Both the position numbers and the translations under genes were made by a program. Source: an uncultured Pseudomonadota bacterium (GTDB lineage Bacteria; Myxococcota_A; UBA796; SXON01). Taken from it: 64,000 bases of DNA. Where the stretch lies: positions 1-64,000 of the forward strand of contig CAIMSU010000223.1 in assembly GCA_903844155.1 (NCBI GenBank), given 5' to 3'. Positions 1 through 7,870 of the stretch are shown here, one piece after another. The notes under the pieces were generated by a model, which saw only the letters and a list, made by a program, of their open reading frames with translations, was not told the DNA's origin and searched no databases. How positions within the stretch are numbered: position 1 is the stretch's first letter; each line of letters starts with the position of its first letter.

Positions 1-61
1 CACGTTCGCCGCCAGCCGCCGAAGACGGCAGCCGGCACCGAACGTGCGGGGAACGCCGCGC

Positions 62-143
62 GGGGGGCCAATCCGACCAGCCATCCACGCGATTTCAGGT
101 GGATACAGACGCCATGTTTGCCGAGCGCACGGATTGGCCCCCC
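62..143. repeat. Inverted-repeat element downstream of queE
   Basis: A perfect 14-base inverted repeat (GGGGGGCCAATCCG at 62-75, its complement at 130-143) encloses 54 bases. Inside is a second inverted repeat, ATCCAC (83-88) against GTGGAT (99-104). It begins two bases beyond the queE stop. It could be a structured terminator without a T-run or a small MITE-like element. Bases 1-61 hold only an 8-base inverted repeat (CACGTTCG at 1-8, CGAACGTG at 39-46) and no gene that I can see. Confidence 0.5.
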
Positions 144-145
144 CG

Positions 146-802
146 TCAAACGCCCCGCTGGTCCGGTGGCCATACAACCTTGTGCATCTGCAGTTGAAAG
201 CGCACGGGCAGCTTGTCCTCCATGATCCAGTCCACCAGCACGCGGGGCTCCACGCTCCCCCAGACCGGTGAGAACAGCACGGCGCCGACACGCTCGTCGA
301 GGCCGTGCTCACGCACACGCTCGCGGGACCACTCGTAGTCGCGTCGCGAGGCGATCACGAACTTGACCTCGTCCTTCGGGCGCAACTTCGGCACGTTGGA
401 CCAGAGGTTCGCCCGCTCCTCCCCCGAATCGGGCGGCTTGAGGTCCAGGATGACGTGCACCTCGGCCGGCACGTCGCCGATGTCGCGGCTCCCGCTGGTC
501 TCCAGCAGCACCGTCAGCCCGCGGTCGACGAGGCGCTGCATGAGCGGCACCGCGTTGCGGTGGACAAGCGGCTCGCCGCCGGTCAGCTCCACGAGGGGGA
601 TGCCGCGGGCGACGACATCGTCGACGATCGCATCGACCGAGCGATGCTCGCCGCCCTTGAAGGTGAAGGTCGAGTCGCACCACACGCACCGCAGGTTGCA
701 GCCGGCGACGCGCACGAACACGCAGGGCAGGCCCGCCCAGGTGCTCTCCCCCTGCACGGACGCGTAGACCTCGATGAGACGGAGCTGGTCGGTCCCGGAC
801 AT
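146..802 (-). CDS. queE: 7-carboxy-7-deazaguanine synthase
   Basis: A 218-residue radical SAM enzyme that converts 6-carboxytetrahydropterin to 7-carboxy-7-deazaguanine in the queuosine/deazapurine pathway. The cluster-binding CxxxCxxC lies at C35-C39-C42 (CNLRCVWC), preceded by the family-typical EVYASVQGES and followed by ELTGGEPL. The frame stays open far upstream, but homology begins at MSGTDQLRLIEVYASVQGES, so I start at the ATG ending at 802. It is divergent from the TPR gene at 884. A second queuosine gene, queG, is at 45304. Confidence 0.93.
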   Translation of the reverse strand: MSGTDQLRLIEVYASVQGESTWAGLPCVFVRVAGCNLRCVWCDSTFTFKGGEHRSVDAIVDDVVARGIPLVELTGGEPLVHRNAVPLMQRLVDRGLTVLLETSGSRDIGDVPAEVHVILDLKPPDSGEERANLWSNVPKLRPKDEVKFVIASRRDYEWSRERVREHGLDERVGAVLFSPVWGSVEPRVLVDWIMEDKLPVRFQLQMHKVVWPPDQRGV

Positions 803-870
803 CGGGGGCCGGTAACGCGCGCCGACGGGCTCTGGCTCAGGGCCGTCGCCCGGTGAACCACCAACCCGGC

Positions 871-876
871 TACATT
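871..876 (+). promoter_or_regulatory. -10-like hexamer, probable leaderless start of TPR gene
   Basis: TACATT lies seven bases before the GTG start at 884, so transcription would begin at or within a base or two of the start codon. I see no convincing -35 and no Shine-Dalgarno sequence. Confidence 0.45.
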
Positions 877-883
877 CTCCGTT

Positions 884-3139
884 GTGAACGAGCAACGCGC
901 CGCCGACATCCGCCTGCCCTGTGCCCGCTGTGGGCAGCCGGTGGTGATGCCCGTGGCGGCGGCGTCGGTGCCGACCGGATGCGAGCGGTGCACGTCGGGA
1001 GCGGTCCGTGGCGTCGCGTACACGCTGCGTCAGGGCCCGCTCCGCCTGCTGCTCGACCACGCAGCCGTCGTCGGGAGGATCGAATCCCGGGAGCTCGCCG
1101 GAACCGACTTCATCCGCTCGGATGACGTCCACTGGCTCCCCGTCGCCGAACATCCGGCATTTCGGCAGTACTTTTTCCCCGGCGCCCCGCGAACCGCCCC
1201 CCCAGCTGCGAGCCCGACGCGATCGTTCGCCCCTGCCCTGCGCGCCGCAGCCGCCTTCGCTGGCGTCGGCGTTGTCGTCGTGATTGCAGGTTACGCCTGG
1301 ATGAACCAGCGGGAACCGGTGCTGCCTGCCCCGTCGGCCCCCCCTACCGCCGCTGCCCCGACCGCCCCAAAGCCGGCCGTCGTCGCCCCGGACGCGGACA
1401 CCGCGATGGCCGGCCTCGTCGCACGTGTTGGCGCAGTGCCCGAGGCGCGGGAGCTGCTGCTGGCGCAGGCGTGGAGCGCCCGACTGACCGGCGGTGCGGC
1501 TGGACTGCAGGAGGCTGTGCGCCTCGCTGAGCGCGCGGTGGTGCGTGTCCCCGACGTTGAGACCCTCGCCACGCTGGCGATGCTGTACGCCGAGACCCGC
1601 GCGGAGCCCGACCTGCGCTTGTCGCTGCTCAAGCGGGCCCGATACACCAACGCGGACCACGTCGCCGTCGTGCGGGCCGAAGTGGCGGAGGCGATCACCG
1701 AGGCGCGAAAGGACGACGCGCGGGCCCTCGTCGCCCGATGCCTGCAGGTCGACCCCAAAGACACCTGGTGCGCCGCCGCCGCCGTCGATCTGACGCAGGA
1801 CATCAGCCCGATGGATCGCATGCGGGCGTTTGACGCGTTGAGCGCGAAATCCCAACCCGGATGCGGGTTCCTGCTCCGGAAGTCGGCGACGGCGGCCATC
1901 GAGGCGCTCGCGCCGGACGCCGCCAAACGCGTCAACCTCGCGCTCAAGCAACTGCCCGGCGACCCCGAGCTCACCGGCTACAAGGCTGTCCTCGCCCTGC
2001 GAAACGGTGACCTCAAGCTCGCGATCGCCACCGCGCGCCAGCTTGGTGAACACGCCCCGGCCCGCCTCCGTCTGGATCTCGCTGGCCACGACATCGGCGC
2101 TGGAAACGCCGCGTCGGCCCGCGAGTGGCTGGCCCCCCTCGCGGCGCAGGAGCCGGACGACCCCGAGGACCGGTTCTGGCTCCACGTCCATGAGGCCCAG
2201 GCGGACTACCTGGAGGCGCTCGGGAACAAGGACCGCATGACCGGCGCCGCAGACTCCGCGGACGGGGTCCTCGCCGTTCGTCCGCACGACCCGACCGCTG
2301 CGCAGGTCCGGATGCTCGCAGCGCTGGCCGCGGGCGATGTGCAGGGCGCCCGGAAGGCATGGGGAAACGCCGACACCAAGGGGTTGCCGGGCCCGGATAC
2401 CGCCCAGCTTTTCTTGACGGCCGTGGAGCTCGACCTGGTGGGGCAGGTCGCGCGCGAGGCGATGCCTCAGTTGGAATCGGCCCAGCACGCCGATCCGGCC
2501 TCACCGGACGTGTGGCTCTGGACGGCGCGGATCGCGCTCGAGTCGAGCGACCCCGCCATGGCGATCGCCGCGATGCGATCGGCCGTGCGGCACGTCGACG
2601 GCTCGGCGGCCCGGCGGAACCCGCTCGCTTACGCGCTCCCGAGGCCCGCGGACGGGGCGCGCGTGGAGACGTTGTTTCACACCGCACTCGACGGAGCAGC
2701 GGGCCAGGAGAAGGGCCTTGCCGTCTCCCTGGCGACGGCCGAGTGGCTCCAGGGCCACGACGTCCGTGCGCTTGAGGGCATCCAACGCCTGCTGGAGGAC
2801 AGCACGGACCCGGAGGCGCTGGTGCTGGCGGCGAGGATCCACCTGGCTGCGGGCGCGCCTGCGGTCGCCCTCCCGCTCGTGGAGGCGGCGGCAGCCGCCC
2901 AGCCAAAGGAGGGGGAGTTCGCTCTGCTTCGGGCGCAATGTCTGCACGCGCTGGGTCGGGACAACGACGCCATGAAAGCGCTGGAGTACGTCAAGGGTGG
3001 CGCTGGCGTAGGCGCCAGCTACCACGTGCTGCTCGGGCAGATGGCGGGCCTCGGCGGAGGCGCGTCGCGACACGCGCAGGAGGCGCTGGCGATCGACCCC
3101 TACGACGAGGACGCTGTGCGGCTCGACAGCGCGGGGTAG
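884..3139 (+). CDS. Zinc-ribbon, membrane-anchored TPR-like protein
   Basis: A 751-residue protein of unknown function with a GTG start. The N-terminus has two CxxC pairs (CARC at residues 13-16 and CERC about 20 residues on), as in a zinc ribbon. A region resembling a GYF_2-type module follows (RIESRELAGTDFIRSDDVHW). One hydrophobic segment is near residues 116-136, then a Pro/Ala-rich linker, and the remainder is Ala/Leu-rich helical sequence typical of tetratricopeptide repeats. The predicted form is a single-pass protein with the zinc ribbon on one side and the TPR scaffold on the other. Its stop sits one base from that of the convergent methyltransferase gene. Confidence 0.75.
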   Translation: MNEQRAADIRLPCARCGQPVVMPVAAASVPTGCERCTSGAVRGVAYTLRQGPLRLLLDHAAVVGRIESRELAGTDFIRSDDVHWLPVAEHPAFRQYFFPGAPRTAPPAASPTRSFAPALRAAAAFAGVGVVVVIAGYAWMNQREPVLPAPSAPPTAAAPTAPKPAVVAPDADTAMAGLVARVGAVPEARELLLAQAWSARLTGGAAGLQEAVRLAERAVVRVPDVETLATLAMLYAETRAEPDLRLSLLKRARYTNADHVAVVRAEVAEAITEARKDDARALVARCLQVDPKDTWCAAAAVDLTQDISPMDRMRAFDALSAKSQPGCGFLLRKSATAAIEALAPDAAKRVNLALKQLPGDPELTGYKAVLALRNGDLKLAIATARQLGEHAPARLRLDLAGHDIGAGNAASAREWLAPLAAQEPDDPEDRFWLHVHEAQADYLEALGNKDRMTGAADSADGVLAVRPHDPTAAQVRMLAALAAGDVQGARKAWGNADTKGLPGPDTAQLFLTAVELDLVGQVAREAMPQLESAQHADPASPDVWLWTARIALESSDPAMAIAAMRSAVRHVDGSAARRNPLAYALPRPADGARVETLFHTALDGAAGQEKGLAVSLATAEWLQGHDVRALEGIQRLLEDSTDPEALVLAARIHLAAGAPAVALPLVEAAAAAQPKEGEFALLRAQCLHALGRDNDAMKALEYVKGGAGVGASYHVLLGQMAGLGGGASRHAQEALAIDPYDEDAVRLDSAG

Positions 3140-3140
3140 G

Positions 3141-3758
3141 TCACCGAAAGCGCGCGTACGGGTCGACCGCGACCTCCTCGCAGATCGACGGCCCCACGAC
3201 GTACTCGCCGAGCAGAAGCCCGCCGACGCGCGCACGCCGCCGCAGACCCGCATCGGGAACGTTCGGAAGGCCGACGGATGCCGGCACGACGACGCACACG
3301 CGCGGGGCACAACGGAGCCCGGCTGCGACAAACTCCGCAGGTCCGCCGGCGAGCGCGGTCCTGGCGTTGGCCTTGTGGTCGTCCGGGGAGCGGGGCCCGG
3401 CGGCGGGGTCGAACCAGGGCGGGTTCGCGACTGCGACGTCGACGCTCGGCAGCGGCAGGTTGCGAACGTCCCCTCGCAATAGCCGCAGCGTGAGCCCGCT
3501 CTCGGCTACCGACCGCTCCCAGCCCTCGGCCCACCGCTCGTCGCGCTCGATTCCCGTGACGGCCACGCCGCGACTGGCCATCAGCAACGCCACGATCCCG
3601 CTGCCGGTCCCCAGGTCGAGCGCCCTGACGGGGAGCGGATCCAGAGCGAAAGCGGCGAGCGCGTAGGCCTCGACGCCGTACCGGTAGCCCCTCCGCGGCT
3701 GGTAGCAGACGAGCCCCGGCGCGGGGGTCTCCCGCGTCCAACCGTCGGGAAAACTCAC
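3141..3758 (-). CDS. TrmN6-like tRNA adenine-N6 methyltransferase
   Basis: A 205-residue class I SAM-dependent methyltransferase. The SAM-binding motif is LDLGTGSGIVALLMA and the catalytic adenine-N6 motif is NPPWF. An N-terminal Y-R-Y-G-V-E segment (residues 25-31) matches the TrmN6/YfiC family, which modifies A37 of tRNA1(Val). A HemK-like or other N6-adenine substrate cannot be excluded. It starts at GTG 3758, overlapping the purD stop by a few bases, which implies translational coupling to purD. Confidence 0.7.
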   Translation of the reverse strand: MSFPDGWTRETPAPGLVCYQPRRGYRYGVEAYALAAFALDPLPVRALDLGTGSGIVALLMASRGVAVTGIERDERWAEGWERSVAESGLTLRLLRGDVRNLPLPSVDVAVANPPWFDPAAGPRSPDDHKANARTALAGGPAEFVAAGLRCAPRVCVVVPASVGLPNVPDAGLRRRARVGGLLLGEYVVGPSICEEVAVDPYARFR

Positions 3759-4951
3759 GTCCAGAGGCTGGCGCCGATGTCCGATCGGTAGGAGGCGCCC
3801 TCAAAACGCACCTGTCGCACGGCGGCGTAGGCCCGCTCGCGCGCCATCTCCGAGCTTGGCCCGATGCCCGTGACGCCAAGAACGCGCCCCCCGGTCGCCC
3901 GCAGCTCGCCCCCGACCCGCGCGGTGCCGGAATGGAACACCACCACGTCTGGCGTGTCCGCGGGTAGGGCCTCGACGGCGGCGTCCGCGCCCCGCTCCGG
4001 GTAGCCGTCCGCCGTCACCACCACGCAACAGGCGTGCGCCCAGCGCGTGCGGATCGTGCGGCCGGGGAGCCGACCGTGCGCGACGCCGAGGAACCAGGGC
4101 GCCGGGTCCTCATCCAGCAGCGTCATCAGCACCTGACACTCCGGATCGCCAAAGCGGGCGTTGAACTCCAGGAGGCGCGGCCCCTTCTTCGTCAGCATGA
4201 AGCCGCCGTAGAGCACCCCTCGGAACGGCACACCCTCGTGCGCCATCGCGGCAACGGCGCGCTGGAGGATCTCCACGCACTCCTCGCGCTCGGGGATGCC
4301 GACCGGTGCCACCGCTCCCATGCCCCCCGTGTTCGGGCCGCGGTCCCCGTCGAAGCGCCGCTTGTGGTCGCGCGCCGCGGGCAACGGGGTGATGCGCGTC
4401 CCATCCGAGAGCGCGAGCACGCTCACCTCCGGGCCGCTGAGCCGTTCCTCCAGAAGGATCTTGCCCTTGGGATTGATGCGCATGGCCTCGGAGACGGCGC
4501 GCCGAACCTCGGATTCGTCCGTGCAGACCCACACGCCTTTCCCAGCCGCCAACCCGTCGACCTTGATGACCCCCTGCTCAACCATCGGCAGCGTCTGTCC
4601 CGGCGCCAGCACCTGCGCCCGAGCGGTCGGGAGCCCGTGGCGGAGCATGAACTCCTTGGACCAGACTTTGGACGTCTCCAACCGGGCCGCCGCCTGAGTG
4701 GGCCCGAACGCGGGGATCGAGTGGGCATCGAGCTTGTCGACAAGGCCGGCGGCGAGCGGCGCCTCCGGGCCGATGACCACGAGGTCGGGTCTCAGCGCCA
4801 GCGCCCGCTCCAGCGGATCGCCGACCACGACCTCGCCCAGACCGTCAAAACCAGGGTTCTCGTGGGTGAAGTGCAGCGCGTGCCCATGCCTCCCGAGCGC
4901 CCACGCCAGCGCGTGCTCCCGACCACCACCGCCGACGAGGAGGATCTTCAT
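3755..4951 (-). CDS. purD: Phosphoribosylamine--glycine ligase
   Basis: A 398-residue GARS enzyme that joins glycine to 5-phosphoribosylamine in the second step of purine synthesis. The N-terminus has the dinucleotide-like motif MKILLVGGGGREHALAW and the typical VIGPEAPLAAG. The ATP-grasp core includes VIKVDGLAAGKGVWVC and RFGDPECQ. Length is slightly below the usual 420-430 residues. It lies 283 bases downstream of purH on the same strand but has its own promoter-like element. The start is the ATG at 4951. Confidence 0.95.
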   Translation of the reverse strand: MKILLVGGGGREHALAWALGRHGHALHFTHENPGFDGLGEVVVGDPLERALALRPDLVVIGPEAPLAAGLVDKLDAHSIPAFGPTQAAARLETSKVWSKEFMLRHGLPTARAQVLAPGQTLPMVEQGVIKVDGLAAGKGVWVCTDESEVRRAVSEAMRINPKGKILLEERLSGPEVSVLALSDGTRITPLPAARDHKRRFDGDRGPNTGGMGAVAPVGIPEREECVEILQRAVAAMAHEGVPFRGVLYGGFMLTKKGPRLLEFNARFGDPECQVLMTLLDEDPAPWFLGVAHGRLPGRTIRTRWAHACCVVVTADGYPERGADAAVEALPADTPDVVVFHSGTARVGGELRATGGRVLGVTGIGPSSEMARERAYAAVRQVRFEGASYRSDIGASLWT

Positions 4952-4958
4952 CGTTGCG

Positions 4959-4964
4959 ATTGTA
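4959..4964 (-). promoter_or_regulatory. -10-like hexamer of purD, probable leaderless start
   Basis: On the minus strand TACAAT ends exactly seven bases before the purD ATG, placing transcription start at the initiator codon. No Shine-Dalgarno sequence fits in the gap. This is the closest match to consensus among the leaderless-type starts in the window. Confidence 0.55.
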
Positions 4965-4984
4965 ATATGAAACGGCGGGGTCCG

Positions 4985-5255
4985 CTAGTGCCGAAAATGC
5001 CGCGCCTGGCGGGGGGCCGAACCAGCACGCGAAAACCAACGACCACCTTTACGAACGCAGCCCGGCCGGGGTTTTGGAGGGCGACCCGACGTACCCGGCG
5101 GGGCGACCGAACAAAACCCACTTTATTCGGGTACTCCCGAATAAAGTCAGGCCGGCGGCCCGCGCCCCGCGCGGGCAAGCAAGCAAACAGATCCCAACGA
5201 GCGCGATCGCACTCAAACCCGCTCGAATCCAATACTAGTGCCGAAAGTGCCGCGC
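4985..5255. repeat. Duplicated purH 3' tail flanking the purH-purD spacer
   Basis: The last 21 bases of purH (5235-5255) recur with one mismatch at 4985-5005, encoding the same ARHFRH-stop on the minus strand. Between the copies are about 230 bases without a recognisable gene, containing the palindrome at 5120-5147. Sequence beyond the two copies does not match. It looks like the trace of a duplication or recombination event. Confidence 0.5.
5120..5147. terminator. Perfect 12-bp palindromic hairpin in purH-purD spacer
   Basis: ACTTTATTCGGG (5120-5131) and its exact complement (5136-5147) are separated by the four-base loop TACT. It is 88 bases downstream of the purH stop and is far less GC-rich than its surroundings. 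It could terminate purH transcription or serve as a dyad binding site. There is no run of T after it in either direction. Confidence 0.45.
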
Positions 5256-6845
5256 TCCGGTGTACACCATCGCCGCCCAGGCCTTGGCGGCGGCGTCGCG
5301 CACCTCCGCGTCCCGGATCGAGCCTCCGGGCTGGACGATCGCGGCCACGCCCGCCTCCACCGCAGCGATGACGCCGTCCGCGAAAGGGAAGAAGGCATCG
5401 CTGGCGAGGACGCAGCCTGCGACCGGGCGTTGCGCCTTGCGAACGGCGAGGTGGACCGAGTCGACGCGGCTCATCTGGCCGGCGCCGACGCCGTTGAGCA
5501 CCCAGCCGCCATCGGCGCGACAGGCCAGCACGATGGCGTTGGACTTCACGCATCCGCAGACGGCCCACGCAAAACGCAAGCCCGCGCGTTCCTCCTCGGT
5601 GGGCGCGCGCAGCCCTTCGGCGTCGGTCCAGGCCGTGCGGTGGCCAACGTCCCAGTCCTGGAGGAGCCAGCCGCCCTGGACACGACGCGCATCCCGTCCG
5701 GCGGGACGGGACGCTTCCCAATCGGCCGGCAGCTCCACCACGCGAAGGTTCTTCTTCGCAGCGAACCTCAAACGAGCGCCAGGCGAGACACCCGGCGCGG
5801 CGATGACCTCGAAAAACACGCCGCTGGCGACGATCGCAGCCGCGTCCGCGTCCTCGATCGGCCGGTTGAACGCGAGGATGCCACCGTAGGCGCTCACGGG
5901 ATCGGCCGAGAGCGCGAGGGCGTAGGCGCGGGCGATGCCGCCATCGTGGACGGCCGCGCCGCAGGGGTTCATGTGCTTGACGATGACACAGGCGGGCAGC
6001 GTGTTCCCGTCGCCCTCTCCGGCAAAACAGGCCCCGACATCGAACGTGACGCGCAAGGTGGCGTCGAGGTCGGCGACGTTGTTGAAGGACAGTTCCTTCC
6101 CCTGCAGTTGCGTCGCCCGGGCGAGCGAGCGGCCGCCTTCGCCGGGCGTCGCGTAGAACGCCGCGCTCTGGTGCGGGTTCTCGCCGTAGCGCAGGGTCTG
6201 TTGCAGCCGCAATGGGATGGCACCTTCGGTCGGGTACGCCTCGCCTTCGACCCGGCCAGCCATCCACGTCGAAATCATCGCGTCGTACGCCGCAGTGTGC
6301 CGGAACGCCTTCACCGCGAGCCGCGTCCGCAACGCCGCCAGGCCCTCCCCGGTCACGAGCGCCGCACCAACCGCGCCGTAGTCGCCCGGATCGACAACGA
6401 TCGTCACCGAAGCATGATTCTTCGCCGCCGCCCGCACCATCGCCGGTCCGCCGATGTCGATCTGCTCGACCGCCTCCTCCCAGGTCGCCCCGCGCGCGAC
6501 CGTCGCCTCGAATGGGTAAAGGTTCACGACGACCACGTCGATCCACGGAATGCCTTGTTCGGCCGCGACGTCGTCGTCCTCGCCTCGCCGACCGAGGATG
6601 CCGCCGTGAATGCGCGGATGCAGGGTCTTCACCCGACCGCCGAAGATCTCGGGCGCGCCGGTGTGCGCCGAGACCGCAGTCACCGGAATGCCGGCCTCTA
6701 CCAGCGCCGCCTTCGTTCCGCCCGTGGACAACAGCACGAAGCCGGCGTCCGAAAGCTGACGGGCGAAGGGGACAAGTCCGGTCTTGTCCGAGACCGAGAG
6801 CAGGGCGTAGCGGTGCGGCGCGGGCGAGGGAGAGGAAGCGGGCAT
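5235..6845 (-). CDS. purH: Bifunctional AICAR transformylase / IMP cyclohydrolase
   Basis: A 536-residue enzyme for the last two steps of IMP synthesis. The N-terminal MGS-like cyclohydrolase domain begins at RYALLSVSDKTGLVPFARQL and includes the signature TLHPRIHGGILGRR. The C-terminal transformylase domain has RYGENPHQSAAFY and the catalytic VIKHMNPCGAAV. The frame is open well upstream, but homology starts about ten residues after the ATG at 6845, which has a GAGG ribosome-binding site. The final residues, ARHFRH, are duplicated downstream at 4985. Confidence 0.95.
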   Translation of the reverse strand: MPASSPSPAPHRYALLSVSDKTGLVPFARQLSDAGFVLLSTGGTKAALVEAGIPVTAVSAHTGAPEIFGGRVKTLHPRIHGGILGRRGEDDDVAAEQGIPWIDVVVVNLYPFEATVARGATWEEAVEQIDIGGPAMVRAAAKNHASVTIVVDPGDYGAVGAALVTGEGLAALRTRLAVKAFRHTAAYDAMISTWMAGRVEGEAYPTEGAIPLRLQQTLRYGENPHQSAAFYATPGEGGRSLARATQLQGKELSFNNVADLDATLRVTFDVGACFAGEGDGNTLPACVIVKHMNPCGAAVHDGGIARAYALALSADPVSAYGGILAFNRPIEDADAAAIVASGVFFEVIAAPGVSPGARLRFAAKKNLRVVELPADWEASRPAGRDARRVQGGWLLQDWDVGHRTAWTDAEGLRAPTEEERAGLRFAWAVCGCVKSNAIVLACRADGGWVLNGVGAGQMSRVDSVHLAVRKAQRPVAGCVLASDAFFPFADGVIAAVEAGVAAIVQPGGSIRDAEVRDAAAKAWAAMVYTGARHFRH

Positions 6846-6869
6846 GTAGACCTCGGCGGGCGCGGCGGG

Positions 6870-6875
6870 TAACCT
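6870..6875 (+). promoter_or_regulatory. -10-like hexamer before split lipoprotein gene
   Basis: TAACCT is six bases before the ATG at 6882. The spacing matches the other leaderless-type starts in the window. Confidence 0.35.
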
Positions 6876-6881
6876 TCGGGG

Positions 6882-7217
6882 ATGCCCTTTGCCCTGCTGA
6901 TCGCGCTCCTGACCGCGCTCCGGTGGCTGGCCGGCTGCCTCCACATCCCGCCCGTCGCGAACATGGCGATGCAGGAGAATCGTGGCGATCTCACGTTGGC
7001 GGCCGGCTATGGCGAGGGCCTCGGCGTGGTGGGCAGCTACGCGGTCACCGACCACATCGCAGTTCGCGCAGACACCAACGCCGTCGTCACCCACGGGCCC
7101 CTCGCGCAGTACCGCGCCGACGCCGGCGCCGCGTGGTTCTGGGCAGCCATCACCGGCCCCTTCGGTCCGGTGTTGGCTGTTTCTTCTGGGTCGGGCCTGC
7201 CAATTTCGGGTTTCTGA
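6882..7217 (+). CDS. N-terminal fragment of the split lipoprotein
   Basis: This 111-codon frame starts at an ATG and encodes a hydrophobic signal segment ending in the lipobox WLAGC, then sequence rich in Gly and beta-branched residues. Its last 15 or so residues come from the inserted DNA, which supplies the stop at 7217. Function is unknown, and the product is probably non-functional unless the fragment is stable alone. Confidence 0.5.
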   Translation: MPFALLIALLTALRWLAGCLHIPPVANMAMQENRGDLTLAAGYGEGLGVVGSYAVTDHIAVRADTNAVVTHGPLAQYRADAGAAWFWAAITGPFGPVLAVSSGSGLPISGF

Positions 7218-7378
7218 TCTGTTCGTGACGTCCTTGACCCGTCAACCATTCGGCATCCACGAGGCAGGCCCTCCCGTGGCCCACCCAGATCGAAGGCGCC
7301 GAACTTGCGGGGGCAAGTTAGGCGCCTTCGGGGTTGGCCACCCGGGCACGACCCGGACGAGCGAGCACGCCCGGGTCC
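7169..7378. mobile_element. Small palindromic insertion (MITE-like) within a lipoprotein gene
   Basis: These 210 bases interrupt a gene whose two halves are in register. They contain an imperfect inverted repeat, GGGTCGGGCC at 7188-7197 against GGCACGACCC at 7345-7354 (16 of 23 positions match when extended outward). A strong central hairpin pairs CGAAGGCGCC (7291-7300) with GGCGCCTTCG (7321-7330) and AACTTGC with GCAAGTT around a GGGG loop. The flanking stems GTGGCC (7276-7281) and GGCCAC (7336-7341) also pair. There is no transposase. The exact ends rest on the GGTCC repeat and are uncertain. Confidence 0.55.
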
Positions 7379-7865
7379 CAGGTTCTCCGTCAGCTTCGAT
7401 GTTGGCGGCGGGCACATCTACGACCGGGAGACGAAGTCGGAGACCGAGGCCTTCGGGACGTGCGACGGTTGCCCAAACCCGGTCGTGGAGGCAATATCCG
7501 CCTACGATGCCCTCGGGACGCTGCAGGTGATGGGCGGGTACAAGGCCCGCTGGTTCCAGGCGGCGCTGGCCGCACAGCTCACCGGCCAGCACCTGTTCCT
7601 CGACCGTGCCACGCGAACCTTCACCATGTCACCCCCGGACGTCCTCTACTTCCAGCCGCGCCTCCTGCTCAGAGCCGGTTGGTCGCCGATCTTCGTCGAG
7701 GGCCAGGCCGGCGTCTGGGCTGCGCTACTCAGCGGGAAAGCGTCCGGCGACACGCAGACCGACGGGTACGACTTGACCATCGGCCTCGCCCTGGACCTCG
7801 ACCGGCTCGGTCAGGGAAAAATGCCGTTTGACTGGAACTTCCGCCGGCGGTTGCCGCCAACCTGA
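7305..7865 (+). CDS. C-terminal fragment of the split lipoprotein
   Basis: The frame from a possible TTG at 7305 to the stop at 7865 carries coding-like sequence only from about 7379 (RFSVSFDVGGGHIYD onward). It has alternating hydrophobic and polar residues and Gly/aromatic content like an outer-membrane beta-barrel or exported beta-protein, and a CDGC pair near its middle. No ribosome-binding site is evident at 7305, which lies in the inserted hairpin, so separate translation is doubtful. Confidence 0.45.
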   Translation: MRGQVRRLRGWPPGHDPDERARPGPRFSVSFDVGGGHIYDRETKSETEAFGTCDGCPNPVVEAISAYDALGTLQVMGGYKARWFQAALAAQLTGQHLFLDRATRTFTMSPPDVLYFQPRLLLRAGWSPIFVEGQAGVWAALLSGKASGDTQTDGYDLTIGLALDLDRLGQGKMPFDWNFRRRLPPT

Positions 7866-7870
7866 CCGCG

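Larger units (their letters stand above)
6882..7865 (+). pseudogene. Lipoprotein / outer-membrane-like gene split by a 210-base insertion
   Basis: Removing 7169-7378 joins 6882-7168 to 7379-7865 in frame as a 257-residue protein. It would have an N-terminal lipobox (WLAGC), Gly/aromatic beta-strand-like sequence on both sides of the join (GPFGP then RFSVSFDVGGG), and a C-terminus ending near FRRRLPPT. The sequence GGTCC is present at both edges of the inserted DNA (7164-7168 and 7374-7378) and may be a target-site duplication. The present reading frame stops inside the insertion at 7217. I do not recognise the family. It is either a broken gene or two separately translated halves. Confidence 0.6.

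Noticed and set aside
146-2488. Very long open frame on the minus strand across queE and the TPR gene
   Set aside because: Only the part up to 802 matches a protein family. The rest is GC-rich shadow of the TPR gene on the other strand.
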